IMG/VR virus record: IMGVR_UViG_3300032323_000585
Span: 1 to 25,205 of that record
Origin: a virus
Direction: 5' to 3' (one strand)
DNA length: 25,205 nt
Positions 14,880 through 20,650 of the stretch are shown piece after piece (position 1 is the stretch's first letter; every line of letters starts with the position of its first letter). The notes beneath the pieces are model-generated. The model worked only from the letters and a program-made list of their open reading frames with translations, was not told where the DNA came from and did not search any database. The position numbers and the translations under genes are program-made.

Positions 14880-15040
14880 TCGTCGTCCCCCTCGGTTATT
14901 TGGTTAACTACTGATTCAGGGAACGTCAGTCCTACCATTGCGGCTTTGAACATGTTGAACCATTCGAAAATGTCGATGTCGCTACGTTCAGCGGTGATTG
15001 TCACGGTGATTCCGTGGTTAGTTGCGGTCAGTTGTGTCAT
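14876..15040 (-). CDS. Small phage protein, 54 aa
   Basis: ATG at 15038-15040 overlaps the end of the 246-residue gene by 23 bases, and the frame closes with TGA at 14876-14878. It reads MTQLTATNHGITVTITAERS, then DIDIFEWFNMFKAAMVGLTF and an acidic C-terminus. A short beta-rich start followed by a helix (FEWFNMFKAAMVGL) suggests a small folded domain, and short acidic proteins of this shape recur in phage replication regions. No function is assigned. The start and stop overlaps fit coupled translation with both neighbours. Confidence 0.65.
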   Translation of the reverse strand: MTQLTATNHGITVTITAERSDIDIFEWFNMFKAAMVGLTFPESVVNQITEGDDE

Positions 15041-15758
15041 AGTATTTTTTTATTGCTAATCGTTTGAAAATTCCATCTATTGCGACCGATTCCTCAAAAC
15101 TGATTGTCTTGAAGTGGTCTTCCTTCATTGCCTTAAATCGTTTCCATTCGTTCCGGTCTCCGTCCCCTTTGATTTGCGCTTCACGAATCTTTATGGCTTC
15201 AGCATACATCGCCACCTTTTCTTCGTCCGTCAACTTCAGTAAATCCAGTTGAACCATGAAGTCGTAAAGGTAGGAAGGTATCAAAGGAAGCCGAATGTTT
15301 TTACCTCGGTAGTTTTCAATTTCCGCAAGTTTTTCAGCGTCTGTCATCTTGTACTCAATTTGCTTTGGCAGTTCTTCAGGCGTTTCGCGCCATAAAGTTG
15401 ACACAAATCTGCGATAAGAAAAAATAATTTTTTGAAGGTAGGGAATGCTGAACTGGTCGAATGGGTTCAAGTCGGTCACGTCAAGCCGTCCTTGAATTCC
15501 TAACTTGAAAGCTGCGAGTAGTTCGTCCTTTGCCATTTTCGGGTAAGTGTCGCGAAGGAATTCCATCAGGATTCGTGCTTCAAAGTCAGTAGGGTGATGC
15601 TGCTTGCGAAGTCCGATCCAGACGTAAATGCGCATCAGTGCCTCTTGAATTTCTATGTCAGTGGATTTTTCTAGTGGCTTTCTCTTCATCAGTTCCGAAA
15701 GTGTCGACCATGTGATTCCAGTAGTCGATTCGTGCTTGATCGCGATTTCCTTGCTCAT
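15018..15758 (-). CDS. Replication-region protein, possible helicase-loader role (246 aa)
   Basis: A 246-residue, mostly helical protein. It begins MSKEIAIKHES and contains EIQEALMRIYVWIGLRKQHH, then a long helical block with FRDTYPKMAKDELLAAFKLG-like spacing ending in GRLDVTDLNPFDQFSIPYLQ. The second half (TDEEKVAMYAEAIKIREAQI) is coiled and charged. Proteins that follow an O-like initiator in phages often load the helicase, and the position here would suit that, but no ATP-binding P-loop is present, so this is inference. The start is supported by a strong A-rich leader directly before the ATG, even though it overlaps the initiator gene by 101 bases. Confidence 0.65.
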   Translation of the reverse strand: MSKEIAIKHESTTGITWSTLSELMKRKPLEKSTDIEIQEALMRIYVWIGLRKQHHPTDFEARILMEFLRDTYPKMAKDELLAAFKLGIQGRLDVTDLNPFDQFSIPYLQKIIFSYRRFVSTLWRETPEELPKQIEYKMTDAEKLAEIENYRGKNIRLPLIPSYLYDFMVQLDLLKLTDEEKVAMYAEAIKIREAQIKGDGDRNEWKRFKAMKEDHFKTISFEESVAIDGIFKRLAIKKYYDTTDRN

Positions 15759-16383
15759 TTTGTTTTGTTTTTAGTTCAAAGAATCCTTTCCATCCGTTTG
15801 CTATGCTTTGATCTATGATTGAAATAGCATTGTCTTCAATTTGATTTGATAGCTTGTAAAGGTTATTGAAAGAAATTTGTTCTGAAGATTTGAGCTTGAA
15901 TGTGAATTTGTGATGCGTCTTTTTGTATTTTTTCCATTCAGTCCATTTTTTTACAAACTGATATGAAAACGTCTTGAAGTTTATTGATTGTTTATCTGTA
16001 TTTCTATTTTCATTTTCATTTTCATTTTCATTTTCCATATGATGAACATATGGTTCAACATATGAAGAAGATATGTTTTTCACTTCTTCTTTTATTTTGC
16101 CTTTTCTATTATTAGAACGACTCTCGGAGAATCTGCTGCGCTTTTTAATTTCATCAGCAAGTCGAACATTGAAGTAATTTCCATTTTCATCTTTTTGAAA
16201 CTTCTTCATGATATCTTCATCAAGTTCGCGACATATGAATAATACTTGTTTTTCAGTTAATGCGCCATGCTGGAATTGAGCAATCAAAAGACGAAGATAT
16301 TTGCCTGTCTGTTCATTTGTGAAGAATTTTGTACCTGTGTCAAAGTCATTGACATAGAACAAAAAAGCAGGATCTTTTGCCAT
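15658..16383 (-). CDS. Replication initiator-like protein with DUF1376-like N-terminus (241 aa)
   Basis: A 241-residue protein. The N-terminal part AKDPAFLFYVNDFDTGTKFF, then TNEQTGKYLRLLIAQFQHGA and GNYFNVRLADEIKKRSRF, shows the winged-helix look of DUF1376/replisome-organiser proteins. A Ser/Arg/Lys linker (about 84-106) leads to YVEPYVHHM and an (EN)5 tract (117-126), then a helical C-terminal domain with aromatic-basic clusters (VKKWTEWKKYKKTHHKF). Such proteins bind the origin and recruit the helicase loader. The linker-coding DNA contains iteron-like repeats and an A-rich repeat, as in the lambda O gene, where the origin lies inside the initiator gene. It is preceded by a structured leader and overlaps the next gene by 101 bases. 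Confidence 0.8.
   Translation of the reverse strand: MAKDPAFLFYVNDFDTGTKFFTNEQTGKYLRLLIAQFQHGALTEKQVLFICRELDEDIMKKFQKDENGNYFNVRLADEIKKRSRFSESRSNNRKGKIKEEVKNISSSYVEPYVHHMENENENENENRNTDKQSINFKTFSYQFVKKWTEWKKYKKTHHKFTFKLKSSEQISFNNLYKLSNQIEDNAISIIDQSIANGWKGFFELKTKQNEQGNRDQARIDYWNHMVDTFGTDEEKATRKIH
16007..16035. repeat. Six-base tandem repeat, 4.8 copies, A-rich on the minus strand
   Basis: The plus strand reads TTTTCA four times and then TTTTC (minus-strand unit TGAAAA). In the initiator gene it encodes the (EN)5 run at residues 117-126. It directly adjoins the CATATG cluster and is strongly strand-asymmetric and easily melted, like the unwinding elements beside phage iterons. Confidence 0.8.
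16036..16075 (-). other. Iteron-like CATATG repeats, possible replication origin
   Basis: Three CATATG copies start at 16036, 16047 and 16059, and a related GATATG (CATATC on the minus strand) starts at 16070. The spacing is 11, 12 and 11 bases, about one helical turn. Two copies extend to CATATGTT in the minus-strand direction. The cluster lies inside the initiator-like gene, in the part encoding its linker, and abuts the A-rich repeat. Together these resemble the lambda-type origin layout. The part could also be driven by codon use for YVEPYVHHM. Confidence 0.45.
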
Positions 16384-16480
16384 AAAATAAAAAAAGGGAG
16401 TTCAATGGTTGCAGCATCGAACACCCCTTTATTGGTGGTTTAATCAACCCAAACTCGGCTGCAACTTCGTGTGTGGGTTT
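16384..16480 (-). promoter_or_regulatory. Structured leader with competing hairpins (attenuator-like)
   Basis: Reading the minus strand: AACCCA at about 16479-16474 can pair with TGGGTT at about 16453-16448; an 8-base element GTTGCAGC (16465-16458) can pair perfectly with GCTGCAAC (16415-16408); and GGGGTGTTC can pair with GAACTCCC to form the terminator listed separately. GCTGCAAC lies in the terminator loop, and GGGTGTTC lies inside the loop of the GTTGCAGC pairing, so the two folds exclude each other. This is the classic layout of a transcription attenuator or riboswitch, and it leads straight into the initiator gene. No known riboswitch class was recognised. Confidence 0.45.
16389..16430 (-). 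terminator. Intrinsic terminator/attenuator hairpin before the initiator gene
   Basis: On the minus strand, AAAGGGGTGTTC (16430-16419) pairs with GAACTCCC and the first T residues (16403-16393) with one T-T mismatch and a 15-base loop. Seven T follow (16395-16389). It ends six bases before the ATG of the initiator-like gene. It could end transcription from upstream or work as the off-state of the leader. Confidence 0.5.
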
Positions 16481-16483
16481 TGA

Positions 16484-16491
16484 CAAAAATA
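16484..16491 (-). promoter_or_regulatory. -7 promoter box TATTTTTG
   Basis: The minus strand has TATTTTTG, a full match to the Bacteroidota TAnnTTTG box, just after the DnaA-like gene's stop (TGA at 16494-16496). No TTG lies at the normal 17-23-base distance upstream, so the box is weak evidence alone. A transcript from here would start close to the first base of the structured leader. Confidence 0.3.
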
Positions 16492-16493
16492 CA

Positions 16494-16862
16494 TCAAATT
16501 TTGCAAAAAACTAAACTTTGATAGGTTTTTTGATGAACGTATTCTAGTCGGTCCTGATATTCAGGATAAATAGAACAGAAGTTTTCTAGCTTGCGAAGAA
16601 GGTGATAGATCGTTGAATGACATGAAAGTCCGAGTAATTCTGCAACATCACCAAGTCCTAGTCCGAGGGCAGGGTTTGAATAAAGGACGTGAGCCAGAAT
16701 CATTCTGCCTTCTACTAGTTGTGGCCTTCTGCTTTTCTTTTTTAAGTCCTTATGTTTGATTCCTATAGCTTCGCAAGCCACTTCGATTATTTGCTGTGCA
16801 TCTTTGAAAATAGGTTCTTTTGCTTCGTTAAGCATTAACTGCTTGCATCTTGTGCAGATCAT
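16494..16862 (-). CDS. Stand-alone DnaA domain IV-like DNA-binding protein (122 aa)
   Basis: Residues 41-95 look like the DNA-binding domain IV of DnaA: KKSRRPQLVEGRMILAHVLY, then GLGDVAELLGL, and GLSCHSTIYHLLRKLENF. The last matches the DnaA signature G-x-x-[DC]-H-[ST]-T-[VI]-x-x-[AH] that reads the DnaA box. No AAA+ ATPase region is present. A CxxC pair (CTRC, residues 3-6) is at the N-terminus. Stand-alone DnaA domain IV proteins are known in phages, where they may bind origins or modulate host DnaA; the role here is inferred. The gene starts in an ATGA overlap with the upstream 58-residue gene and lies before the origin-carrying gene. Confidence 0.8.
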   Translation of the reverse strand: MICTRCKQLMLNEAKEPIFKDAQQIIEVACEAIGIKHKDLKKKSRRPQLVEGRMILAHVLYSNPALGLGLGDVAELLGLSCHSTIYHLLRKLENFCSIYPEYQDRLEYVHQKTYQSLVFCKI

Positions 16863-17035
16863 TTTTTTTCTTTAAGGTTTGTGAATAGTGTCGAAAATCT
16901 TTCCCCGTTTTTCTTTTCGCATAGTGCTACAGGATTGTGGTCAGCAATAACCTTTACAAGTTCACCTGATTTCGCGTAGAGTTTACGGCTTTTGCTTTTA
17001 CTGACTTCGTCTGATATTACTTCGAAATTGTACAT
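16859..17035 (-). CDS. Small beta-rich phage protein, 58 aa
   Basis: ATG at 17033-17035 and TGA at 16859-16861 enclose a 58-residue frame: MYNFEVISDEVSKSKSRKLY, then AKSGELVKVIADHNPVALCE and a basic C-terminus. The alternating pattern (GELVKVIADHNPVALCEKKNG) resembles a small SH3-like barrel. Its TGA overlaps the start of the DnaA-like gene as ATGA, and its start overlaps the previous gene by 19 bases, which supports real translation. Function unknown. Confidence 0.65.
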   Translation of the reverse strand: MYNFEVISDEVSKSKSRKLYAKSGELVKVIADHNPVALCEKKNGERFSTLFTNLKEKK

Positions 17036-17481
17036 TTTACGCTGCTAGTTGAATACTTCGCTGGTGGGTAAATGCGCTTCACTTCGCCATGTTCCGAGAT
17101 TACGTCAATCCCTTCAGAAGGAATTCGTTTCAAAAAGTCTTGACGTTCTTTGATTCGTTCGTCAAGTGCTTCGCGTTGAATAACCATGTCGTTCAGGATA
17201 TCGTCTTCACAGAAAACGTACTCGTATTTTACACCGACTTCAGCCAGTTCTATTCGTGTTCCTGAAGGTGTGGTGTGTACGCTGCCGTACTTTGCGACCT
17301 CTGAGCGAAGATAGTCGATGTATTCAGGATTGCTTTTCAGTTCTTTGATAAAGAACTCCATTTTAGCGATGATGTCAGCAGCTTCTATGATTCTGCCGTT
17401 TTCCATGAGTTCTTCTAGTGTATTTGATGCTATGCGCTTAAGTGCAGTCTTGTTTATTTCTTGTGTTATTGTAGGTAACAT
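17017..17481 (-). CDS. Hypothetical phage protein near the ERF gene (154 aa)
   Basis: A 154-residue protein, helical at its start (NKTALKRIASNTLEELMENG and AKMEFFIKELKSNPEYIDYL), then a strand-turn region with TTPSGTRIELAEVGVKYEYV and a charged helix (REALDERIKERQDFLKRIP) before a C-terminal strand. I do not recognise a family. It follows the 131-residue gene after two bases, in the recombination cluster, and overlaps the 58-residue gene. The GTRIELAEVG motif recurs in Bacteroidota phage proteins of this size, with no role known to me. Confidence 0.7.
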   Translation of the reverse strand: MLPTITQEINKTALKRIASNTLEELMENGRIIEAADIIAKMEFFIKELKSNPEYIDYLRSEVAKYGSVHTTPSGTRIELAEVGVKYEYVFCEDDILNDMVIQREALDERIKERQDFLKRIPSEGIDVISEHGEVKRIYPPAKYSTSSVKCTISK

Positions 17482-17483
17482 GA

Positions 17484-17879
17484 TTAGATTTTTTTGAGTA
17501 AATACATGCCTTCTTCAATTTTTTGAAAGTAAAATTTCACCTTGATTTTTTGCTTTGCTTCATATGAAACAGGAATTTTCAAGAAGTCAAAAATGCCTTC
17601 AATGAGTGATCTGCTAGCTAGTGCATTGTTTGAATTCAAGAAATAGCCGTTCATTTCATTTCCTTCACTTAAATAGATGTGATTGTTGTCATGTGAAACC
17701 CTGATATATTTCCATTTTAAGTTTTCTGATTCAATCAAATAGTCTAGATATAGGTAGAAGTTTTCAGAGTTCTTTTTGCCTGCACCTGTACTGAATAATG
17801 CGTGAACCCATTTCATATTTGTTGACCTTTTTGAAGGAGAAAAGAACTGAAGTGAATTAAATTTCAGATTTGTTTGCAT
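17484..17879 (-). CDS. Hypothetical phage protein (131 aa)
   Basis: A 131-residue protein with LQFFSPSKRSTNMKWVHALF near the start, GKKNSENFYLYLDYLI, a strand-rich central part ending in EGNEMNGYFL, and a basic C-terminal tail (KQKIKVKFYFQKIEEGMYLL). No family recognised and no membrane segment. It has an A-rich leader immediately before its ATG. It lies between the ERF gene and the 154-residue gene, so it may take part in recombination or repair, but the sequence does not show how. Confidence 0.65.
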   Translation of the reverse strand: MQTNLKFNSLQFFSPSKRSTNMKWVHALFSTGAGKKNSENFYLYLDYLIESENLKWKYIRVSHDNNHIYLSEGNEMNGYFLNSNNALASRSLIEGIFDFLKIPVSYEAKQKIKVKFYFQKIEEGMYLLKKI

Positions 17880-17889
17880 GGTTTTTGTT

Positions 17890-18426
17890 TTATTGGTTTA
17901 GTAAAAGTGATTCGATTTCCTTTGATAGTTTGTATTTCCCTTTGATAGCTTCGATTGAGCCTCCGCCTTGAATATAGGCAATAGCCGACTTGAATTGCTC
18001 GCTGCCTTTATTGAGCCAAGGCTTTTCGTCTGGGGTGCTGCGTCCGTGAGTGGCAAGGTTGCCGTCATCGTCTTCGTCAATGTTCAGGCAAAGAACAGAA
18101 GCGATAGCATATCGGCGCTGGTATGTTATGGCTGAACCGCGTCCTTGTGGATCGTCCTTCGCTGGGCGCATCTGATATTCAAACCCTATCCATTCGCCTG
18201 ATTCGTGCATTAAGATTGTCATCAATCCATTCTCGCCGTAAGGGAACTGGGTAACTGCTAGACCGCATTCGATTAAGGGTTCTTTGATTGAATCTAGAAT
18301 GTTCGCAAGGCTTGCGTAGGTAGATTTGAAAAACGGATTTTTCGCATCTTTTTTGATTGTGTCGACCTTTACTTGAAAGGTGATCAGTGCTTTTGTGATT
18401 TCTTTAATTGATTGTGACTTCGGCAT
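17890..18426 (-). CDS. erf: ERF-family single-strand annealing protein
   Basis: A 178-residue protein. Family motifs include NPFFKSTYASLANILDSIKE (30-49), the Y-A-S-L-A/N core of ERF proteins, and GRGSAITYQRRYAIASVLC (95-113), the conserved G-S-A-x-T-Y-x-R-R-Y block. An acidic patch (DEDDDG) and a C-terminal helical tail follow. ERF proteins anneal single strands and support phage recombination and recircularisation. The start overlaps the previous gene by 23 bases. It lies in the early region together with the DnaA-like and initiator-like genes, as usual for recombination/replication modules. Confidence 0.9.
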   Translation of the reverse strand: MPKSQSIKEITKALITFQVKVDTIKKDAKNPFFKSTYASLANILDSIKEPLIECGLAVTQFPYGENGLMTILMHESGEWIGFEYQMRPAKDDPQGRGSAITYQRRYAIASVLCLNIDEDDDGNLATHGRSTPDEKPWLNKGSEQFKSAIAYIQGGGSIEAIKGKYKLSKEIESLLLNQ

Positions 18427-18652
18427 TGTTTAATGTTTTAAGTGTGAGTGTTAAGGTTTCAAGGACTTGGATAAAAGCGAACCGGAATTCATGTTCAGGA
18501 ATAGGTTTGAAGTGGTCTGTGTTCACGTCTGATTCAACTTTGAAAAAGTAGTCAGTTGGTAAATACTGAACAATCGCATCGCGGTACAATTTAACGACTT
18601 TGTTCGGTGCGGACATGATGTAAATGTCCGTGTCTTTGTGTTTGTAGTACAT
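18404..18652 (-). CDS. Hypothetical protein (82 aa)
   Basis: An 82-residue protein beginning MYYKHKDTDIYIMSAPNKVV. It has a central LPTDYFFKVESDVNTDHF part and a C-terminal helix rich in Thr/Leu (VLETLTLTLKTLNNAEVTIN). No family, signal peptide or membrane segment recognised. It ends within the start of the ERF gene (23 bases), so the two are likely co-translated. Confidence 0.6.
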   Translation of the reverse strand: MYYKHKDTDIYIMSAPNKVVKLYRDAIVQYLPTDYFFKVESDVNTDHFKPIPEHEFRFAFIQVLETLTLTLKTLNNAEVTIN

Positions 18653-18662
18653 GGTTTATGGT

Positions 18663-18740
18663 TTAGAGTTGTGATAGAATCCAGTCAGCGAATAAGGCAA
18701 GCAAGATGCCGAGAGTTACAATGATTGCGTCTTTGTTCAT
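18663..18740 (-). CDS. 25-aa single-pass membrane micro-protein
   Basis: ATG at 18738-18740 follows the stop of the upstream gene after one base, and the frame ends at TAA 18663-18665. The product MNKDAIIVTLGILLALFADW plus ILSQL has a short polar N-terminus and a hydrophobic stretch of about 17 residues broken by one Asp. It is the second such micro-protein in the early region (see 14805). Function unknown; a small membrane regulator or host-targeting peptide is possible. Confidence 0.5.
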   Translation of the reverse strand: MNKDAIIVTLGILLALFADWILSQL

Positions 18741-18741
18741 G

Positions 18742-18963
18742 TTAGAATTGATTGAATTGGTTTAATTGATCGTAATAAATAGCAGGCCAGTCGATGCAGT
18801 CCAGAATCTTGTCATCTAGTCCTAGTTCTAAAAGCGTAGGAGCAACGTCCACTTTGTTGATGCAGATTTCCAGGACTTCTTCGATTGTACCTTCTGCGTG
18901 ATTGTAGTTAACAACCATGTCTAGTTCCTGACCTCCTACCGTTGTTGATGCTGATAAAATCAT
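18742..18963 (-). CDS. Hypothetical protein (73 aa)
   Basis: The start is taken as ATG at 18961-18963, which has a typical A-rich leader; the longer start at 19011 falls inside the gap and is less convincing. The product begins MILSASTTVGGQELDMVVNY and has an acidic helix (GTIEEVLEICINKVDVAPTL), ending in a Tyr/Gln/Asn-rich tail. I do not recognise a family. It is one of the first genes of the early operon. Confidence 0.6.
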   Translation of the reverse strand: MILSASTTVGGQELDMVVNYNHAEGTIEEVLEICINKVDVAPTLLELGLDDKILDCIDWPAIYYDQLNQFNQF

Positions 18964-19022
18964 GTTTTTTGTTTTTAGGTGAAAAATTAAGCAGTTGGAA
19001 GGATGCTGCACCCCTGAATGAA

Positions 19023-19196
19023 TTAATTTACTTCTACTGCAATAACTTTATATTGAAAATTGTTAACTATTTCGCTAACGATATCAGTTTTTACAATTCT
19101 AACTATTTCGTTTTCGGAATAGCAACCCTGATTTTTTGTTGATACGATTTGGTAAACTTTTGCTTTCTTTTCGTTTTTGAAGATGTAAGTTGTCAT
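19023..19196 (-). CDS. First early gene, small protein (57 aa)
   Basis: The start is taken as ATG at 19194-19196 (a longer frame to 19253 would run through the promoter). It has an A-rich leader and begins MTTYIFKNEKKAKVYQIVST, then NQGCYSENEIVRIVKTDIVS. Alternating hydrophobic residues suggest a small beta-rich fold. No function recognised. It is the first gene after the promoter at 19243-19275, about 40 bases behind the expected start of transcription, so it should be among the first phage proteins made. Confidence 0.6.
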   Translation of the reverse strand: MTTYIFKNEKKAKVYQIVSTKNQGCYSENEIVRIVKTDIVSEIVNNFQYKVIAVEVN

Positions 19197-19242
19197 GGTT
19201 TTTGTTTTTAAGGTTTTTGTTGTTGTTTCGTTCTTTGTTTCA

Positions 19243-19275
19243 CAAATATACACACATATTCACGAGATGTCCAAA
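19243..19275 (-). promoter_or_regulatory. Early promoter (TTTG-N21-TATATTTG)
   Basis: On the minus strand TTTG at 19272-19275 and TATATTTG at 19243-19250 are separated by 21 bases, matching the Bacteroidota primary sigma consensus (TTG/TTTG and TAnnTTTG). It lies in the largest gene-free gap of the window, about 100 bases after a terminator and about 40 before the first early gene. This is the best promoter in the window. Confidence 0.65.
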
Positions 19276-19371
19276 TCTTTTTTGAAGTTTTTTTAAAGTT
19301 TTTTTTCTGACCAATGTCAACGTATTGAAAAACAGATAGTTACACCCAAAAAAAATTTTAGAAAAAAGGAT

Positions 19372-19401
19372 AAAAAAACCCCGATATAGACATATCAGGG
19401 T
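19372..19401 (-). terminator. Intrinsic terminator at the end of the late operon
   Basis: On the minus strand ACCCTGATAT (19401-19392) pairs with ATATCGGGGT (19387-19378) with one G-T wobble and the tetraloop GTCT, and a T-tract follows (19377-19372). It lies 27 bases after the last late-side gene (79-residue protein). The gap from 19197 to 19427 otherwise contains only the early promoter, A-rich runs, and GT-rich repeats. Confidence 0.75.
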
Positions 19402-19427
19402 ACACAAAAACACAAAAACCGATATTT

Positions 19428-19667
19428 TTACTCGTCTTCGTCCGTTTCGAACAATTCGTCGTACATCTCCGAAATACAAATGTCGATGATTTTAATCGCT
19501 TTGCGTTTAATTCTTTTCACCCTCAATTCATCCGCTTTATTCATAATCATCGGGTCAAGTTCGCTGACCGTAGCAAGTGCAACCGATGCGCCTTGTATGT
19601 ATTCCGCAGTCGTTGTGAAAACAATTTCACCTTGTATTTCTTCAGGAATTTCTTTTTGTTCACTCAT
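19428..19667 (-). CDS. Small acidic protein, 79 aa
   Basis: A 79-residue protein with an acidic start (EQKEIPEEIQGE), a hydrophobic Ala/Val-rich middle (AEYIQGASVALATVSELDPM), a basic helix (ADELRVKRIKRKAIKIIDIC) and a strongly acidic end (ELFETDEDE). No family recognised. It starts in an ATGA overlap with the phosphoesterase gene, is the last gene of the late-side operon, and is followed by the terminator. The charge pattern could suit a partner or inhibitor of a basic protein, but this is speculation. Confidence 0.65.
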   Translation of the reverse strand: MSEQKEIPEEIQGEIVFTTTAEYIQGASVALATVSELDPMIMNKADELRVKRIKRKAIKIIDICISEMYDELFETDEDE

Positions 19668-20650
19668 AGCGTTTTACCTTTATAAATTCTTTTGTTGTGA
19701 AATTTATAGTCAACTCCGTTCGCGTCTAGTTCTGCCCAGGCATAGCCGTGATTCCATTTGTTCAGCGGCATGTAAGACGGGTGCAATTCCGAAAGGCACC
19801 CGATACTCCACGTTGTAGTGATGTTGCCATTCATGTCGGTTTCTGTGTGTTCGCTAGTCTGATGATTGTGACCTTGAAAGGCTGATGTTTTGCCCTTCAT
19901 GTATAGACCGCGAGCAATGTTAACAGGACTAGTGATTCCGAAATACTCGTGTCCGTGTATTCCGTTCAGGCCGTTCATTTTCATATATCGGTTTGATTCT
20001 ATTACCTCGATTCCCTTTTCACGTGCTTTGATGATATTGCAAAATTCAAAATCCTCAATCCCTTTGAGTTCATGCGCTTTCTGCATCAGGAAATGTTCAT
20101 ACCGCGCTTCGTGGTTCCCAATCTTGAAATAGATTTTGCAGTTTAGAATCTGATCTAGTTTTTCAAAGAATGATTTCAGCGTGTCGATTTCATGCTTGAA
20201 ATCCCTTTTTTTAGGATCTTTTGCAAATCTACTCAAAGTGTGGCAGTCGATTGTGTCTCCGTTTAGTAGAACAGCATCGACCTTTTCACGCTTCAGGGCG
20301 GTAATGGCTTCGGTCAATGCGTCTAGATTGTGGTAAGGTAAATGAATATCTGAAAGGATTCCCACTTTGCTGTGATGCGGAAATACAAAAGCCGAGTATT
20401 TATCTTCATCTGATTCAGGCAAGTTGTAGGGATTGTATGGCCTTGGCTTGTCCATGTATGTTGGTGTGTTGATTACTTTTTTTCTGTGCTTTGCACCTTG
20501 CTTTCCTTCAATATACCGAACCGAACTTCGAGCGTCTTCTAAATTACTAAATAAAAGTTTATGCTCATTGTAGATGAGTCGAGCCAGTTTGATTGTAGGC
20601 ATATCAGGAAAGTTCGTCCTGAACTCCCTTGCAATATCAGATTTCCGCAT
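19664..20650 (-). CDS. Calcineurin-like metallophosphoesterase with HTH-like N-terminus (328 aa)
   Basis: Start taken at ATG 20648-20650, giving a 14-base overlap with the endolysin; ATG 20671 would extend it by seven residues. The N-terminal 55 residues (SDIAREFRTNFPDMPTIKLA and a basic tail, GKQGAKHRKK) look like a winged or homeodomain-type helix-turn-helix. The catalytic domain carries the metal motifs in order: GILSDIHLPYH (Asp101, His103), LNGDTIDCH (Asp132), GNHE (178-181), and GLNGIHGHEYFG and FQGHNHQ near the end. Such enzymes hydrolyse phosphomono- or diesters, including nucleic acids or cyclic nucleotides. Placed between lysis genes and the terminator, its substrate is unknown. Confidence 0.9.
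   Translation of the reverse strand: MRKSDIAREFRTNFPDMPTIKLARLIYNEHKLLFSNLEDARSSVRYIEGKQGAKHRKKVINTPTYMDKPRPYNPYNLPESDEDKYSAFVFPHHSKVGILSDIHLPYHNLDALTEAITALKREKVDAVLLNGDTIDCHTLSRFAKDPKKRDFKHEIDTLKSFFEKLDQILNCKIYFKIGNHEARYEHFLMQKAHELKGIEDFEFCNIIKAREKGIEVIESNRYMKMNGLNGIHGHEYFGITSPVNIARGLYMKGKTSAFQGHNHQTSEHTETDMNGNITTTWSIGCLSELHPSYMPLNKWNHGYAWAELDANGVDYKFHNKRIYKGKTL

Noticed and set aside
16231-16241. Another CATATG near 16235 as a further iteron
   Set aside because: It is about 160 bases away from the cluster and out of the 11-12 base spacing, so it is taken as chance.
18964-19022. Weak hairpin and GC-rich patch between two early genes
   Set aside because: The only stem is four base pairs and no T-tract follows.
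19197-19479. 79-residue minus-strand ORF at 19240-19479 in the late/early gap
   Set aside because: It runs through the terminator and the promoter and has a Phe/Leu-rich, non-protein-like composition.
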